Assembly: GCF_000974445.1 (NCBI RefSeq)
Contig: NZ_BBOJ01000015.1
Location: forward strand, 62,001 to 126,000
Direction of reading: 5' to 3'
Length of the DNA: 64,000 nucleotides
Source: Lentzea aerocolonigenes
GTDB taxonomy: Bacteria; Actinomycetota; Actinomycetes; Mycobacteriales; Pseudonocardiaceae
The notes beneath the pieces are model-generated. The model saw nothing but the letters and a program-made list of their open reading frames with translations. It searched no databases and had not been told where the DNA came from. Every line of letters begins with the position of its first letter. The first letter of the stretch is position 1. This document shows, piece by piece, positions 33,607 to 42,338 of the stretch. Both the position numbers and the translations under genes were made by a program.

Positions 33607-34369
33607 GAGCCCGCGCATAAGCCGTGGGAGAGACACCGACGGTCTGGGTGAAGTCGCGCACGAGGTGGGCCTGGTCGCTGTAACCGAGGTCGGCGGCCAA
33701 CCGCGCCCACTCCACCTCGGACTCGGCGCGTTCCAACGCCTCGTGGATGCGGTACCGCAGGATGGCCCACTTCGGGCTCACACCCACGTAGTCCGCGAAC
33801 AGCCGTTGCAACGTCCGCACCGCAACGCCCTCCGCGCGCGCGAAGTCCGCGACCTTCTGGATTTCGCGGTCGTCGCGGATCCGTTGGACGAGCTCCATCG
33901 CCAGTGTCGCCTGCGGGTCGGGCACAGGTCCCATCCCGAGCAGGAACGCGTCGAGCGCGGCCACCCGCTCGTCCTCGTCGTCCACGTCCAGGACGTCCGA
34001 CGCGGGCACGTCGAGCCGCACGTGCCTCCCGGTCCAGTGCGACACCGGCTCGGCGCGGAACGGCCGGAACCCGCCGGGCCGGAACTGCACGCCCGCGACC
34101 CGGATCCGCCCGTCCAGCACGCGGGTGAACAACCCGAGCCCCACACCGGAGATCTCCGGCTGTGCGTGCCCGTTCTCGAAGACGATGTTCACGGACGGAT
34201 GCGGCACGACGTGTGTGGTGTACGGCGCGTCCAACTGGCCGTCGATCAGCCAGTAGTGCTCCAGGTACGGCTGCAACTGAGCACACGGCAGACGGCGGCG
34301 GAACCGCACGCGGGCGAACAACTCGCGCGCGTCCACGATTCCGCGGGTGTCACGACGCGGCCCCTGCAC
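33599..34369 (-). CDS. AraC-family regulator with DUF6597-like N-terminal domain
   Basis: Transcription factor of 256 aa. The N-terminal sensor half contains LQPYLEHYWLIDG and GVQFRPGGFRPF. The C-terminal AraC double HTH reads FARAEGVAVRTLQRLFADYV, then WARLAADLGYSDQAHLVRDF and VGVSPTAYARA. The start is a GTG at 34369 or, 33 bp later, at 34336. It is divergent from the mycothiol-dependent-isomerase-like gene at 34436, its likely target. Confidence 0.9.
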   Translation of the reverse strand: MQGPRRDTRGIVDARELFARVRFRRRLPCAQLQPYLEHYWLIDGQLDAPYTTHVVPHPSVNIVFENGHAQPEISGVGLGLFTRVLDGRIRVAGVQFRPGGFRPFRAEPVSHWTGRHVRLDVPASDVLDVDDEDERVAALDAFLLGMGPVPDPQATLAMELVQRIRDDREIQKVADFARAEGVAVRTLQRLFADYVGVSPKWAILRYRIHEALERAESEVEWARLAADLGYSDQAHLVRDFTQTVGVSPTAYARALS

Positions 34370-34435
34370 AGCGCAGATCCTAGGTTGGCGCGTTTTTTCA
34401 AGAACGCGGAACCACACACAAATAGCGTCAACGGC

Positions 34436-34990
34436 ATGAAGCTCAGCGTTCTGCTCGACCGCGCCCGCGACCACGCGTTGCCCGTCATCGCGAACATCGG
34501 TGACGACGACCTGACCAAGCCCACCCCGTGCGCCGACTACGACGTCCGCGCCCTGCTCGACCACCTGCTGCACGTCGTCGTCGAGTTCCAGAAGCTCGCC
34601 GTCAAGCAGGACGCCGACTTCAGCCACACGCCGAACTACCCGGACTGGCGCGCGCAGTACCCCGAGGAGACGGCGAAGCTCGTCGAGGCGTGGGGACAGC
34701 CCGGTGCGGACGAGGGCATCGCCGGCAGCATGAACATGCCCGCGCAGACCGTCGGCGGCATGGCGCTGCTCGACCTCACCATCCACGCCAGCGATCTCGC
34801 CCAGGCGACCGGCCAGGACTTCGAGCCCGACCCCGAGGTGTTCGCCGAGGTCGAGAAGCTCGTCGAGCAGATGCGACCGATGGCCGTCGAGTGGAACGTG
34901 TTCAAGGCCGCCGTCGCTGCACCGGCGGACGCCTCGCCGATGCAGCGGCTGCTGGCGCGGACCGGCCGGGACCCGCGCTGGAGTGCTTGA
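34436..34990 (+). CDS. TIGR03086/maleylpyruvate-isomerase-like metal-binding protein
   Basis: DinB-fold protein of 184 aa. The start of the fold (PTPCADYDVRALLDHLLHVV) carries the first metal-ligand His, and LLDLTIHASDLAQATGQ carries a second. This matches mycothiol-dependent maleylpyruvate isomerase N-domains and the TIGR03086 group, typical of actinobacteria. The reaction is unknown for this member. It lies just upstream of the racemase gene with a 9-bp gap. Confidence 0.87.
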   Translation: MKLSVLLDRARDHALPVIANIGDDDLTKPTPCADYDVRALLDHLLHVVVEFQKLAVKQDADFSHTPNYPDWRAQYPEETAKLVEAWGQPGADEGIAGSMNMPAQTVGGMALLDLTIHASDLAQATGQDFEPDPEVFAEVEKLVEQMRPMAVEWNVFKAAVAAPADASPMQRLLARTGRDPRWSA

Positions 34991-34999
34991 CTGGACCGC

Positions 35000-35683
35000 A
35001 TGCTGACCATCGGGATGCTCGGCGGGATGAGCTGGGAGAGCAGTGCGGAGTACTACCGGCTCGCGAACGTGCTGGTGCGCGAACGCCTGGGCGGCCTGCA
35101 CTCCGCGAAGATCGTGCTGCACTCCGTGGACTTCGCCGGGATCGAACGCATGCAGGTCGAGGGCAGGTGGGACGACGCGGGCAAGGCGCTCGCCGAGGGT
35201 GCCGCGCAGGTGCAGGCAGGCGGCGCGGACTTCCTGCTGATCTGCACGAACACCATGCACAAGGTGTTCGACCAGGTCCAGGCGGCCGTCGACATCCCGG
35301 TGATCCACCTCGGCGACACCACCGCCGCCGCGATCAGGAAGGCGGGCCTGACCACGGTCGGCTTGCTCGGCACCGGCTTCACGATGGACCAGGCGTTCTA
35401 CCGCGAACGCCTGGAGTCGCACGGCCTGAAGGTCCTGCTGCCCTCGCCGCAGGACCGCGCGACCGTGCACCGGATCATCTACGACGAGCTGTGCCTCGGC
35501 ATCGTCCGCGAACCCTCCCGCCGCGCCTACCAGGACGTGATCGCACGGTTCGAGGGCGCGCAGGGCGTCATCCTCGGCTGCACCGAGATCGAGTTGCTCA
35601 TCACCCAGTCCGACGTGTCGCTTCCGGTGTTCCCGACGACCCGTCTGCACGTCGAGGCGGCCGTCGACAGGGCAATTCTGTGA
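35000..35683 (+). CDS. Aspartate/glutamate racemase family protein
   Basis: PLP-independent racemase of 227 aa. GMLGGMSWESSAEYYRLAN is the N-terminal signature. The two catalytic Cys are in LICTNTMHK and ILGCTEIELL. It would interconvert L- and D-aspartate or act on a related amino acid. Placed 9 bp after the TIGR03086 gene and probably co-transcribed. Confidence 0.93.
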   Translation: MLTIGMLGGMSWESSAEYYRLANVLVRERLGGLHSAKIVLHSVDFAGIERMQVEGRWDDAGKALAEGAAQVQAGGADFLLICTNTMHKVFDQVQAAVDIPVIHLGDTTAAAIRKAGLTTVGLLGTGFTMDQAFYRERLESHGLKVLLPSPQDRATVHRIIYDELCLGIVREPSRRAYQDVIARFEGAQGVILGCTEIELLITQSDVSLPVFPTTRLHVEAAVDRAIL

Positions 35684-35779
35684 ACATGTTGATGTGATCA
35701 CCAGGCAGCGTGAACACCCTGGGAACTGTCTTAGTCACTGAGGGCTAACACACTCCAAGGTGAACCAGGGGACTTCACG

Positions 35780-38700
35780 TTGAAACGTTCACACATCGCC
35801 GCAGGTCTGACGGCTGCCGTGGTCGCTGCCACGGCAGCCGTTCCTGTTTCGGCGGCACCGCAGCAAGAGGTACGTGCCGACGGGCTGACCACCAAGGTCA
35901 CGCTCATCACCGGTGACGAGGTCACCGTCGTGAGCGGCAAGGTCCGCGCTCGCGGCGCTCAGGGCAGGGAGAGCGTCGGGTTCCGCACGTTCAAGGACAC
36001 GCGGGGCGACCTGCACGTCATTCCGCTCGACGCCCAGGCCAGACTCGACTCGGGTGAGCTCGACGAGCGCCTGTTCGACGTCTCGCTGCTGGCCAGATCC
36101 GGCTACGACGACGCGTCCAGCAAGACCATTCCGCTGATCGTGCAGGGGCATCCGATCAGCGCGGCGAACGCACGGTCGTTGCCGAGCATCGGCGCTCAGG
36201 CGGTCACGGCCGACAAGAACGGCGGGTTCTGGTCCGGTGCTCGGGCGGCGGGCACCGGCATGATCTGGCTCGACGGCAAGGTCAGCGCGTCCCTGGACCG
36301 CAGCGCCGCGCAGGTCGGCGCGCCTCAGGCGTGGGAGAAGGGCTTCACCGGCAAGGACGTCACCGTCGCGATCCTCGACACCGGCGTCGACGAGACGCAC
36401 CCGGACCTCGCGGGCGCGGTCGTGGAGTCGAAGAACTTCAGCGACAGCGACACCACCGACGACCGCTTCGGTCACGGCACGCACGTCGCCTCCACGGTCA
36501 CCGGTGACGGCAAGTACAAGGGCATCGCGCCCGACGCGAAGCTCGTCAACGGCAAGGTGCTCGGCGACTACGGCGGCGGCCGGGAGAGCGGCATCATCGC
36601 CGGCATGGAGTGGGCCGCGACCAAGGCCAAGATCATCAACATGAGCCTGGGCAGCTCGTGGCCCGACGAGGGCACCGATCCGATGTCGCTGGCGCTCAAC
36701 CGGATCACCGAGCAGACCGGCGCGTTGTTCGTGGTCGCCGCCGGCAACTCCGGTGGCCCGATCGGTTCGCCCGCCGCCGCCGACGCGGCCCTCACCGTCG
36801 GCGCCGTCGACCGCGACGACAAGCTCGCCGACTTCTCCTCGCGCGGCCCGCGCTGGGTGAACAACGCGATGAAGCCCGACATCACCGCGCCGGGCGTCGG
36901 CATCGTGGCCGCGAAGGCGAAGAACGGCCAGATCGGCACGCCCGTCGACGAAGGACACGTGTCGCTGAACGGCACGTCGATGGCCACGCCGCACGTGGCG
37001 GGCGCGGCGGCGATCATCGCTTCCAAGAACCCCACGTGGAAGGCGGAGGACATCAAGGCCGCGCTGATGAACAGCGCCAAGCCCAACCCGTCGCTGACCG
37101 TCTACGAGCAGGGCGCCGGACGCCTCGACGTGGGCCGCGCCGCGTCCACGGCGATCTCCACCGACCACGGCGGCCTCACGCTGGGCACCGCGCAGTGGCC
37201 GCACGGCGACGACCAGCCGATCACGCGGAAGCTCACCTACCGCAACACCGGCTCGTCGGACGTGACGCTGGACCTCGCCGTCACGGACGTGAAACCCGCC
37301 GCGAACGGCCTGTTCAGCGTGTCCCCGGCCAAGCTGACGGTCCCCGCCGGCGGCACCGCCGACGCCACGGTCACCGCGGACACCCGCGCGAACGTGCCGG
37401 ACGCGATCTACGGCGCGGCCGTCGTCGCCTCCGACGGCACCCGCACGGCGCTCGCCCTGGAGAAGGAGGCCGAGAGCTACGACGTGAAGGTCTCGTTCAT
37501 CGACGGCGACGGCAAACCGACGAACGACTACACCTACCGGTTCGTCGACGTGAACGAGCCCAGGGGCTACTTCCGGACGGTGCCGGGCTCCACGCTCGTG
37601 CAGCGCTTCCGCAAGGGCACGTACTTCCTGGACGGGTCGATCTACACCCCGAACGCCGACCCGCAGAAGCGCGGCACCACGACCGTCCTCACCGAGCCCG
37701 CGATCGAGGTCACCAAGGACACCGAGATCGTGTTCGACGCACGGCAGGGCATCCAGCCGTCGATCAAGGTCGACCAGGAAGCCACGGCCGCGAGCTCGGA
37801 GCTCGACTTCGACATGAAGGCCAACTGGGGCGACACGGGCGGCACCTGGTACCTGAACGACTTCGAGACGACCCGCGTCCGCCCGTCCAGGACGACGTGG
37901 CCGAAGTTCACGTTCCGCGCCGGGAGCGTCATGGCCAAGCCGGACGGCAACGGCGGCTTCGCGGGCAGCCCGTACCAGTACCACGTGCGGATCAGCGAGA
38001 ACGGCCGTGTGCCGGAGAACCTCCAACGAGCCGTGAAGGACCGTGAGCTCGCGAAGGTCGACTCCGTCACGCACGCCCGTGTGCCAGGTTCGATCGGTCG
38101 GCGCGACGACGGCGCTTCTGGCCCGTTGCCGTTGCGGCTCAAGGAGTTCTACACGCCCGACACGCCGTGGGACGGCTCGTTGTCGGAGTTCGTGAAGCTC
38201 GGCGAGTACCCGGGCCTCGGCAGCCAGTACAGCGGGTTCGGCCGCGTGTTCAAGCTCGGCCGCACCGTCACCGAGCACTGGAACAGCGCCGTGTTCGGCC
38301 CCGGCCTGCCCAACGAGCCGCGTTACGTGCGGTTCGCCGGGCGCGTGGGCAACGTGCTGCGGGTGAGCGTGCCGATGCACAGCGCGGAGGGCATGCTCGG
38401 CAGCAGTCCCGAGACGTCCGGCCGCACGACCATCACGCTCGACGGCAAGGTGGTCGCCGACCAGCCGTACTCCGGTTCCGCCTACCTGCCGGACGCGCCC
38501 GCGGAGAAGAAGCGCTACCAGGTGCACACGGAATCCGCCCGCGACTCGCAGTCGTCGCGGATCACCGCGGACTGGTCGTTCACGTCCGAGCACGTCGCGG
38601 GCGAGGAGTACAAGTCGATCCCGCTGCTCGCGGTCCGGTTCTCGCCCAAGCTCGACGAGTACAACCGCGCCGGCAAGGCGGTCACCGTGCCGATCACGGT

Positions 38701-38929
38701 GGAGCGCAACGGAACGGGCAAGGTCACGAACATCAAGGACCCCGCGGTGCAGGTGTCCTTCGACGAGGGCAAGACGTGGAAGCCGGTGCCGCTGCACAAG
38801 ACGCGGACCGGATGGCAGGTCACGCTGCTGCACCCGCACGGCGCCAAGAACGTGTCTTTCAAGGCGCGGGCGGCGGACGCGGGCGGTGAGGTCCAGCAGA
38901 CCATCATCCGCGCGTACGACCTGAAGTAA
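35780..38929 (+). CDS. Secreted subtilisin-like serine protease (S8 family), 1049 aa
   Basis: Large exported protease. A Sec signal (residues 1-26, cleavage after VSA) is followed by a propeptide-like region (27-185) and an S8 catalytic domain with Asp200 (AILDTGVDETHPDL), His232 (FGHGTHVAS) and Ser near 400 (LNGTSMATPHVAG). The oxyanion Asn is in VVAAGNSGG. A C-terminal region of about 580 residues is rich in beta strands and Ig-like segments, probably for substrate or wall binding. TTG start at 35780 with AGGGGA upstream. It stands alone and is followed by a nested hairpin. Confidence 0.94.
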   Translation: MKRSHIAAGLTAAVVAATAAVPVSAAPQQEVRADGLTTKVTLITGDEVTVVSGKVRARGAQGRESVGFRTFKDTRGDLHVIPLDAQARLDSGELDERLFDVSLLARSGYDDASSKTIPLIVQGHPISAANARSLPSIGAQAVTADKNGGFWSGARAAGTGMIWLDGKVSASLDRSAAQVGAPQAWEKGFTGKDVTVAILDTGVDETHPDLAGAVVESKNFSDSDTTDDRFGHGTHVASTVTGDGKYKGIAPDAKLVNGKVLGDYGGGRESGIIAGMEWAATKAKIINMSLGSSWPDEGTDPMSLALNRITEQTGALFVVAAGNSGGPIGSPAAADAALTVGAVDRDDKLADFSSRGPRWVNNAMKPDITAPGVGIVAAKAKNGQIGTPVDEGHVSLNGTSMATPHVAGAAAIIASKNPTWKAEDIKAALMNSAKPNPSLTVYEQGAGRLDVGRAASTAISTDHGGLTLGTAQWPHGDDQPITRKLTYRNTGSSDVTLDLAVTDVKPAANGLFSVSPAKLTVPAGGTADATVTADTRANVPDAIYGAAVVASDGTRTALALEKEAESYDVKVSFIDGDGKPTNDYTYRFVDVNEPRGYFRTVPGSTLVQRFRKGTYFLDGSIYTPNADPQKRGTTTVLTEPAIEVTKDTEIVFDARQGIQPSIKVDQEATAASSELDFDMKANWGDTGGTWYLNDFETTRVRPSRTTWPKFTFRAGSVMAKPDGNGGFAGSPYQYHVRISENGRVPENLQRAVKDRELAKVDSVTHARVPGSIGRRDDGASGPLPLRLKEFYTPDTPWDGSLSEFVKLGEYPGLGSQYSGFGRVFKLGRTVTEHWNSAVFGPGLPNEPRYVRFAGRVGNVLRVSVPMHSAEGMLGSSPETSGRTTITLDGKVVADQPYSGSAYLPDAPAEKKRYQVHTESARDSQSSRITADWSFTSEHVAGEEYKSIPLLAVRFSPKLDEYNRAGKAVTVPITVERNGTGKVTNIKDPAVQVSFDEGKTWKPVPLHKTRTGWQVTLLHPHGAKNVSFKARAADAGGEVQQTIIRAYDLK

Positions 38930-38937
38930 CTGCGTGT

Positions 38938-38996
38938 AACAGTACGCGGGGAGCTTTCGTACTCTGTGACAGTACGAAAGGGCCCCGCGTACTGTT
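38938..38996. terminator. Nested hairpin between convergent genes (bidirectional terminator)
   Basis: Outer arms AACAGTACGCGGG and CCCGCGTACTGTT and inner arms TTTCGTACT and AGTACGAAA form a long stem with a small internal bulge around a 7-base loop. It lies 9 bp after the protease stop and 9 bp before the stop of the convergent DGPF gene, so it can end both transcripts. Confidence 0.82.
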
Positions 38997-39005
38997 CGCT
39001 CACCG

Positions 39006-39431
39006 CTACTTCTGGTACGGCGCCAGGGTGTCCGGGTCCACGTCGGGTGCGCTCATGATCGGGTGCACCTCGATCGGCTGGTTGAGGATCTTCCCGCCCG
39101 GCCCGGGACAGGCCGAGCACTTCCTGGCGACCTCGAGCAGCCGTTCGTGACTCTCGACGTCGACCACCCAGTACCCGGCGATGACCTCCTTGGACTCCGC
39201 GAACGGCCCGTCGACCACGATCGGCGGGCCGTCGCCGTCACCGCCGCGCACCACGAACGCCCGCGCGGGCCCGCTCAGACCCTCGGACTGCAGCAGCTCA
39301 CCGGACGCGCGCAGCTCGGCGTCCAGATCGCGCATGTAGGCGATCATGCGGTGCAGGTCCTCGTCCGACCACGCGGCGAGGCCCTCCCAGTCCTCCTGGT
39401 TGCCGCCGTAGCTCACCAGCATGTACTTCAC
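39006..39431 (-). CDS. Full-length DGPF/YCII-related protein
   Basis: Protein of 141 aa starting MKYMLVSYGGNQEDW and carrying VVDGPFAESKEVIAGYW, the DGPF motif missing from the shortened gene at 30141. Family members are dimeric ferredoxin-fold proteins, usually next to ECF42 sigma factors; none is adjacent here. GTG at 39431 overlaps the VOC gene stop (GTGA). The C-terminus CSACPGPGGKILNQPIEVHP is typical. Confidence 0.9.
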   Translation of the reverse strand: MKYMLVSYGGNQEDWEGLAAWSDEDLHRMIAYMRDLDAELRASGELLQSEGLSGPARAFVVRGGDGDGPPIVVDGPFAESKEVIAGYWVVDVESHERLLEVARKCSACPGPGGKILNQPIEVHPIMSAPDVDPDTLAPYQK

Positions 39432-39826
39432 TTCCACTCCCCACCGGTTGCGCGAGCCTTGATCTCCTGCACGGCCCAGCTGTTGCCGTCCGGGTCGTCG
39501 AAGAAGATGAACGACCCACCGTCCTGTTCGTTCATGCGCACGATCTCGCCGACCTCGACGCCGCGCTCGATCAGCTGCGCGCGGGCCTTCTCCAGGTCCG
39601 AGACGACCAGTTGGACCCCCTTCAACGAGCCCGGCTCGCCCTTCACGATCCCCTTGCCCAGCACGATCGAGCAGCCGGAGCCGGGTGGCGTGAGCTGCAG
39701 GACGCGGGTGTCGGCGTTGAACGTCGTGTCGTGGTCGACCTTGAAGCCGAGCTGCTCCTCGTAGAAGCGCTTCGCCCGGTCCAGGTCCGACACCGGTACG
39801 ACGATGACTTCCAGGGTCCAGTCCAT
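39428..39826 (-). CDS. VOC-family glyoxalase-like protein
   Basis: Protein of 132 aa. The start is MDWTLEVIVVPVSDLDRAKR, then FYEEQLGFKVDHD, and the end is FIFFDDPDGNSWAVQEI. It is a glyoxalase/bleomycin-resistance fold with conserved His and Glu positions. ATG at 39826 with AGAGGAA upstream. Coupled to the DGPF gene; VOC and DGPF genes commonly occur together. Substrate unknown. Confidence 0.9.
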   Translation of the reverse strand: MDWTLEVIVVPVSDLDRAKRFYEEQLGFKVDHDTTFNADTRVLQLTPPGSGCSIVLGKGIVKGEPGSLKGVQLVVSDLEKARAQLIERGVEVGEIVRMNEQDGGSFIFFDDPDGNSWAVQEIKARATGGEWK

Positions 39827-39875
39827 GTCCGTGGTTCCTCTCTGGCGGCTGCCTTGCACGGACTCGTCGAAGTCC

Positions 39876-40442
39876 TCAGAAACTTTTCGACACGGGGTCC
39901 CTGCCCACATACCCGAGCAGCCGGTCCTGCAACGGAGCGTCTTCGGGCACGTCCACCTCCGGGCCGTAGACCTCGATGCCGGGCCCGAACGCGCCGGGTG
40001 TGCGGAAGCGTTCCATGAGCTCCGGCGCCACCGCCGTCGCGGTGGCCCACAGGCGTTCGACGTCCTGCGCCGGGATGGTCTCGTCCTGGCCGGTCGCGCG
40101 GGCGAGGTCCCAGCCGTGCAGCACCAGGTCGTCGCTGACGACCTGGTCGATGTGGCTCTCCAGCGTCATCGGCCCGGCGGGTGTGGTGACCTCGCTCGTG
40201 GCCCGGTCGGACTCCAGCGCCTCCTGCACCCGACGGCGTGCCTCGCGGAAGTCCGTGAGCGGGTCATCGGTGCGTGGGATCTGCTGGCCGAGCATCACGC
40301 CGTGCATGTCGATGACGTGGTCCACCACCCCACGTGCGGTCCACTTGGCGCACGGCGAGGGGTTGTCCCACTGGTCCGCACGCACGTTCGCGACCTTCAG
40401 CTCGAACGCGTCCGCACGCGCGCGATATCTGTCCGCGATCAT
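39876..40442 (-). CDS. TIGR03086/maleylpyruvate-isomerase-like protein
   Basis: DinB-fold metal-binding protein of 188 aa: NPSPCAKWTARGVVDHVIDM (first His), DLVLHGWDLARATGQDE (second His), and the end LLGYVGRDP, as in the gene at 34436 (ARTGRDP). ATG at 40442, 4 bp after the RraA-like gene. Actinobacterial members are thought to use mycothiol. Reaction unknown. Confidence 0.86.
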   Translation of the reverse strand: MIADRYRARADAFELKVANVRADQWDNPSPCAKWTARGVVDHVIDMHGVMLGQQIPRTDDPLTDFREARRRVQEALESDRATSEVTTPAGPMTLESHIDQVVSDDLVLHGWDLARATGQDETIPAQDVERLWATATAVAPELMERFRTPGAFGPGIEVYGPEVDVPEDAPLQDRLLGYVGRDPVSKSF

Positions 40443-40446
40443 GGCC

Positions 40447-41118
40447 TCACTCCTCGACGGCGCCGCCGATCTTGCGCAGGTGCTCGCGGAAGGTGAGTCC
40501 ACTGGCCAGGTACTCGTCGAACCGGAGCTGGCTGCGCAGGGACTCACCCTGCCGCACGCGGTCCGCCTGCGCTCGTTCGACGTCGCGGATGCTCCTCGCC
40601 TTCGCGACGAGCGCGTCGGCCTCCGCGGCCGGCACGAACAGGACACCGTCGTCGTCACCGAAGACGATGTCATCGGCCGTGACGGTCCATTGGCCGACCT
40701 CGGCCGTCGAGAGAGCCTCCGGCGCACGGTCGCGCAGGCTCAACGGCCCGGTCGGGTTGGCGCCGAGGCTGAACGCCGGCAGCCCGATCGCGCGGATGTC
40801 GTGGGTGTCGCGGTGCAGGCCCCAGATCACGACACCGGCGAGTCCCGCCGCCTTCGCTTCGAGCACGACCAGGTCGCCCACGCAGGCCTCGTCGGTGCGG
40901 CCGTCGTTGTCGACGACCAGCACGTCACCGGGACGGCTGCGGTCGATGGCCTCGAGGAAGACGTCGACGCTGCCCGCGTGGCGGGCGGGCAGGACGCGAC
41001 CGGAGGTCCTGGTGCCGGGGATGACCGGCGTCAGGGTGGCCGTGCGGACCGGGATGTTCGCCCGGATGCAGGCGTCGGCCAGGTGTGCGGTGGTGAGATC
41101 CAGTTCGGCGAGATCCAT
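40447..41118 (-). CDS. RraA-like family protein (possible HMG/CHA aldolase)
   Basis: Protein of 223 aa with the RraA fold: PGDVLVVDNDGRTDEACVGD, then GVVIWGLHRDTHDI and FSLGANPTGP. The conserved Arg-Asp pair fits class II aldolases for 4-hydroxy-4-methyl-2-oxoglutarate rather than the E. coli RNase E inhibitor. About 40 extra C-terminal residues form a helical tail. Same strand and spacing as the TIGR03086 gene, so one operon. Confidence 0.85.
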   Translation of the reverse strand: MDLAELDLTTAHLADACIRANIPVRTATLTPVIPGTRTSGRVLPARHAGSVDVFLEAIDRSRPGDVLVVDNDGRTDEACVGDLVVLEAKAAGLAGVVIWGLHRDTHDIRAIGLPAFSLGANPTGPLSLRDRAPEALSTAEVGQWTVTADDIVFGDDDGVLFVPAAEADALVAKARSIRDVERAQADRVRQGESLRSQLRFDEYLASGLTFREHLRKIGGAVEE

Positions 41119-41128
41119 GCGGAGATTC

Positions 41129-42280
41129 TTACGCCGGCACGCGCTCCTGTGTCTTCAGGACGTTCGCGGAGAACGCCGCGATCACGCAGAACGCCACCGG
41201 CAGCAGGAACGCGACGTTGAGCGGCACGAGGTGCGTCAGCCAGCCGATCACCGCAGGTCCCGCGAGCACGCCGACGTAGCCGATGCCGACCACGCGGGAC
41301 ATGTTCGCCGCGGCCGCACCGGTCTCCGCGTGCCCCGCCGCGCTGAACAGCTGCGGCACCGTGCCCGCGAGACCGGCACCGGCGATCGCCCAGCCTGCCA
41401 GCGCCAGCCAGATCCACGGCGACAGCGCGGCCGTGGCGATGCCGACGGCTCCGATCGCGGAGCCCCAGCGCAGCACCGCCACCGGCCCGGCCTTCGCGGT
41501 GATCCGGTCCGCGAGCAGCCGGCCGGTCGTCATCGTCGTCGCGAACGCGCCGTACGCCAGCGCCGCGACCTGCGGCGAAGCACCGAGGACGTCCTGCAGG
41601 TGCAGCACGCTCCAGTCGTTCGCCGAGCCCTCGCTCAGCATGATCATGCCCGCGAGACCCGCCATGACCCAGATGCGGCGCGGCACCTTGCGCCGGCCCG
41701 CCGCCTGCACGACGTGCGCCTCTTCCTTCTCGTTGAGCAACGCCTTCGCCGTGACGATGCTGACGACGACACCGAGCGCACCAGCGACACCGAGCGTGGT
41801 GGCGGGGGAGAGCTCCCAGCCGAGTGTGCGCGCTCCGGTCAACGCCGCCGCCACACCACCGAGCGACCACGTGGCGTGGAACGCCGACATCACCGGACGC
41901 TTGTAGTGCCGCTCCACCACTACGGCGTGCGCGTTCATGCAGACGTCGATCAGGCCGTTGCCGAAGCCGAAGATGAGCAGCGCCGCACCGAGCGTCCACT
42001 GGCCGGTCGCCAGACCGGGCAGCACGGCCGACACGCTGCAGAACACGCCGGAGATCGGCAGGACCAGCTTCACGCCCACCCGGTCGGTGATCTTGCCGCC
42101 GAACCGCATGCCGAGGAACGCGCCCAGCCCGAGCAACAGCAGCAACCGGCCGAGCTGGGCGTGGTCGATGCCCGTGCGCTGCTCGACGGTCGGGATGTGC
42201 ACGAGCCACAGCCCGAGCAGGAACCCGTTGAGGGCGAAGTACGTGAAGGTGGCCGCCCGCGCGGCCTTGAGAGCGTTCAC
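41129..42280 (-). CDS. MFS transporter (YbjJ/FucP-like)
   Basis: Membrane transporter of 383 aa with about 12 helices. LNGFLLGLWLVHIPTVEQRT is typical of the YbjJ group, and GGKITDRVGVK is motif A. Substrates of this group are sugars or drugs. I chose the GTG at 42280, preceded by GAGG; a GTG 9 bases upstream is possible. Divergent from a DeoR-type regulator, which suggests a carbohydrate substrate. Confidence 0.9.
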   Translation of the reverse strand: MNALKAARAATFTYFALNGFLLGLWLVHIPTVEQRTGIDHAQLGRLLLLLGLGAFLGMRFGGKITDRVGVKLVLPISGVFCSVSAVLPGLATGQWTLGAALLIFGFGNGLIDVCMNAHAVVVERHYKRPVMSAFHATWSLGGVAAALTGARTLGWELSPATTLGVAGALGVVVSIVTAKALLNEKEEAHVVQAAGRRKVPRRIWVMAGLAGMIMLSEGSANDWSVLHLQDVLGASPQVAALAYGAFATTMTTGRLLADRITAKAGPVAVLRWGSAIGAVGIATAALSPWIWLALAGWAIAGAGLAGTVPQLFSAAGHAETGAAAANMSRVVGIGYVGVLAGPAVIGWLTHLVPLNVAFLLPVAFCVIAAFSANVLKTQERVPA

Positions 42281-42294
42281 TTGCCTCACGCTAA

Positions 42295-42313
42295 CGAACA
42301 AATGCTGTGTTCG
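42295..42313. promoter_or_regulatory. CGAACA-N7-TGTTCG inverted repeat between the MFS and deoR-type genes
   Basis: Inverted 6-bp arms in the 58-bp space between the two divergent starts. A DeoR-family dimer could bind here and control both the MFS gene and itself. Confidence 0.6.
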
Positions 42314-42338
42314 ATAGCTTGAGTTTCGCACATCACTC

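Noticed and set aside
35789..38839. Open frame of over 1000 codons opposite the subtilase
   Set aside because: Antisense shadow: His/Arg/Val-rich with no domain, while the plus strand has signal peptide and Asp-His-Ser triad.
40447..41118. Regulator of RNase E activity (RraA sensu stricto)
   Set aside because: The protein is longer than RraA and most actinobacterial members are aldolase-like; an RNase role is not supported.
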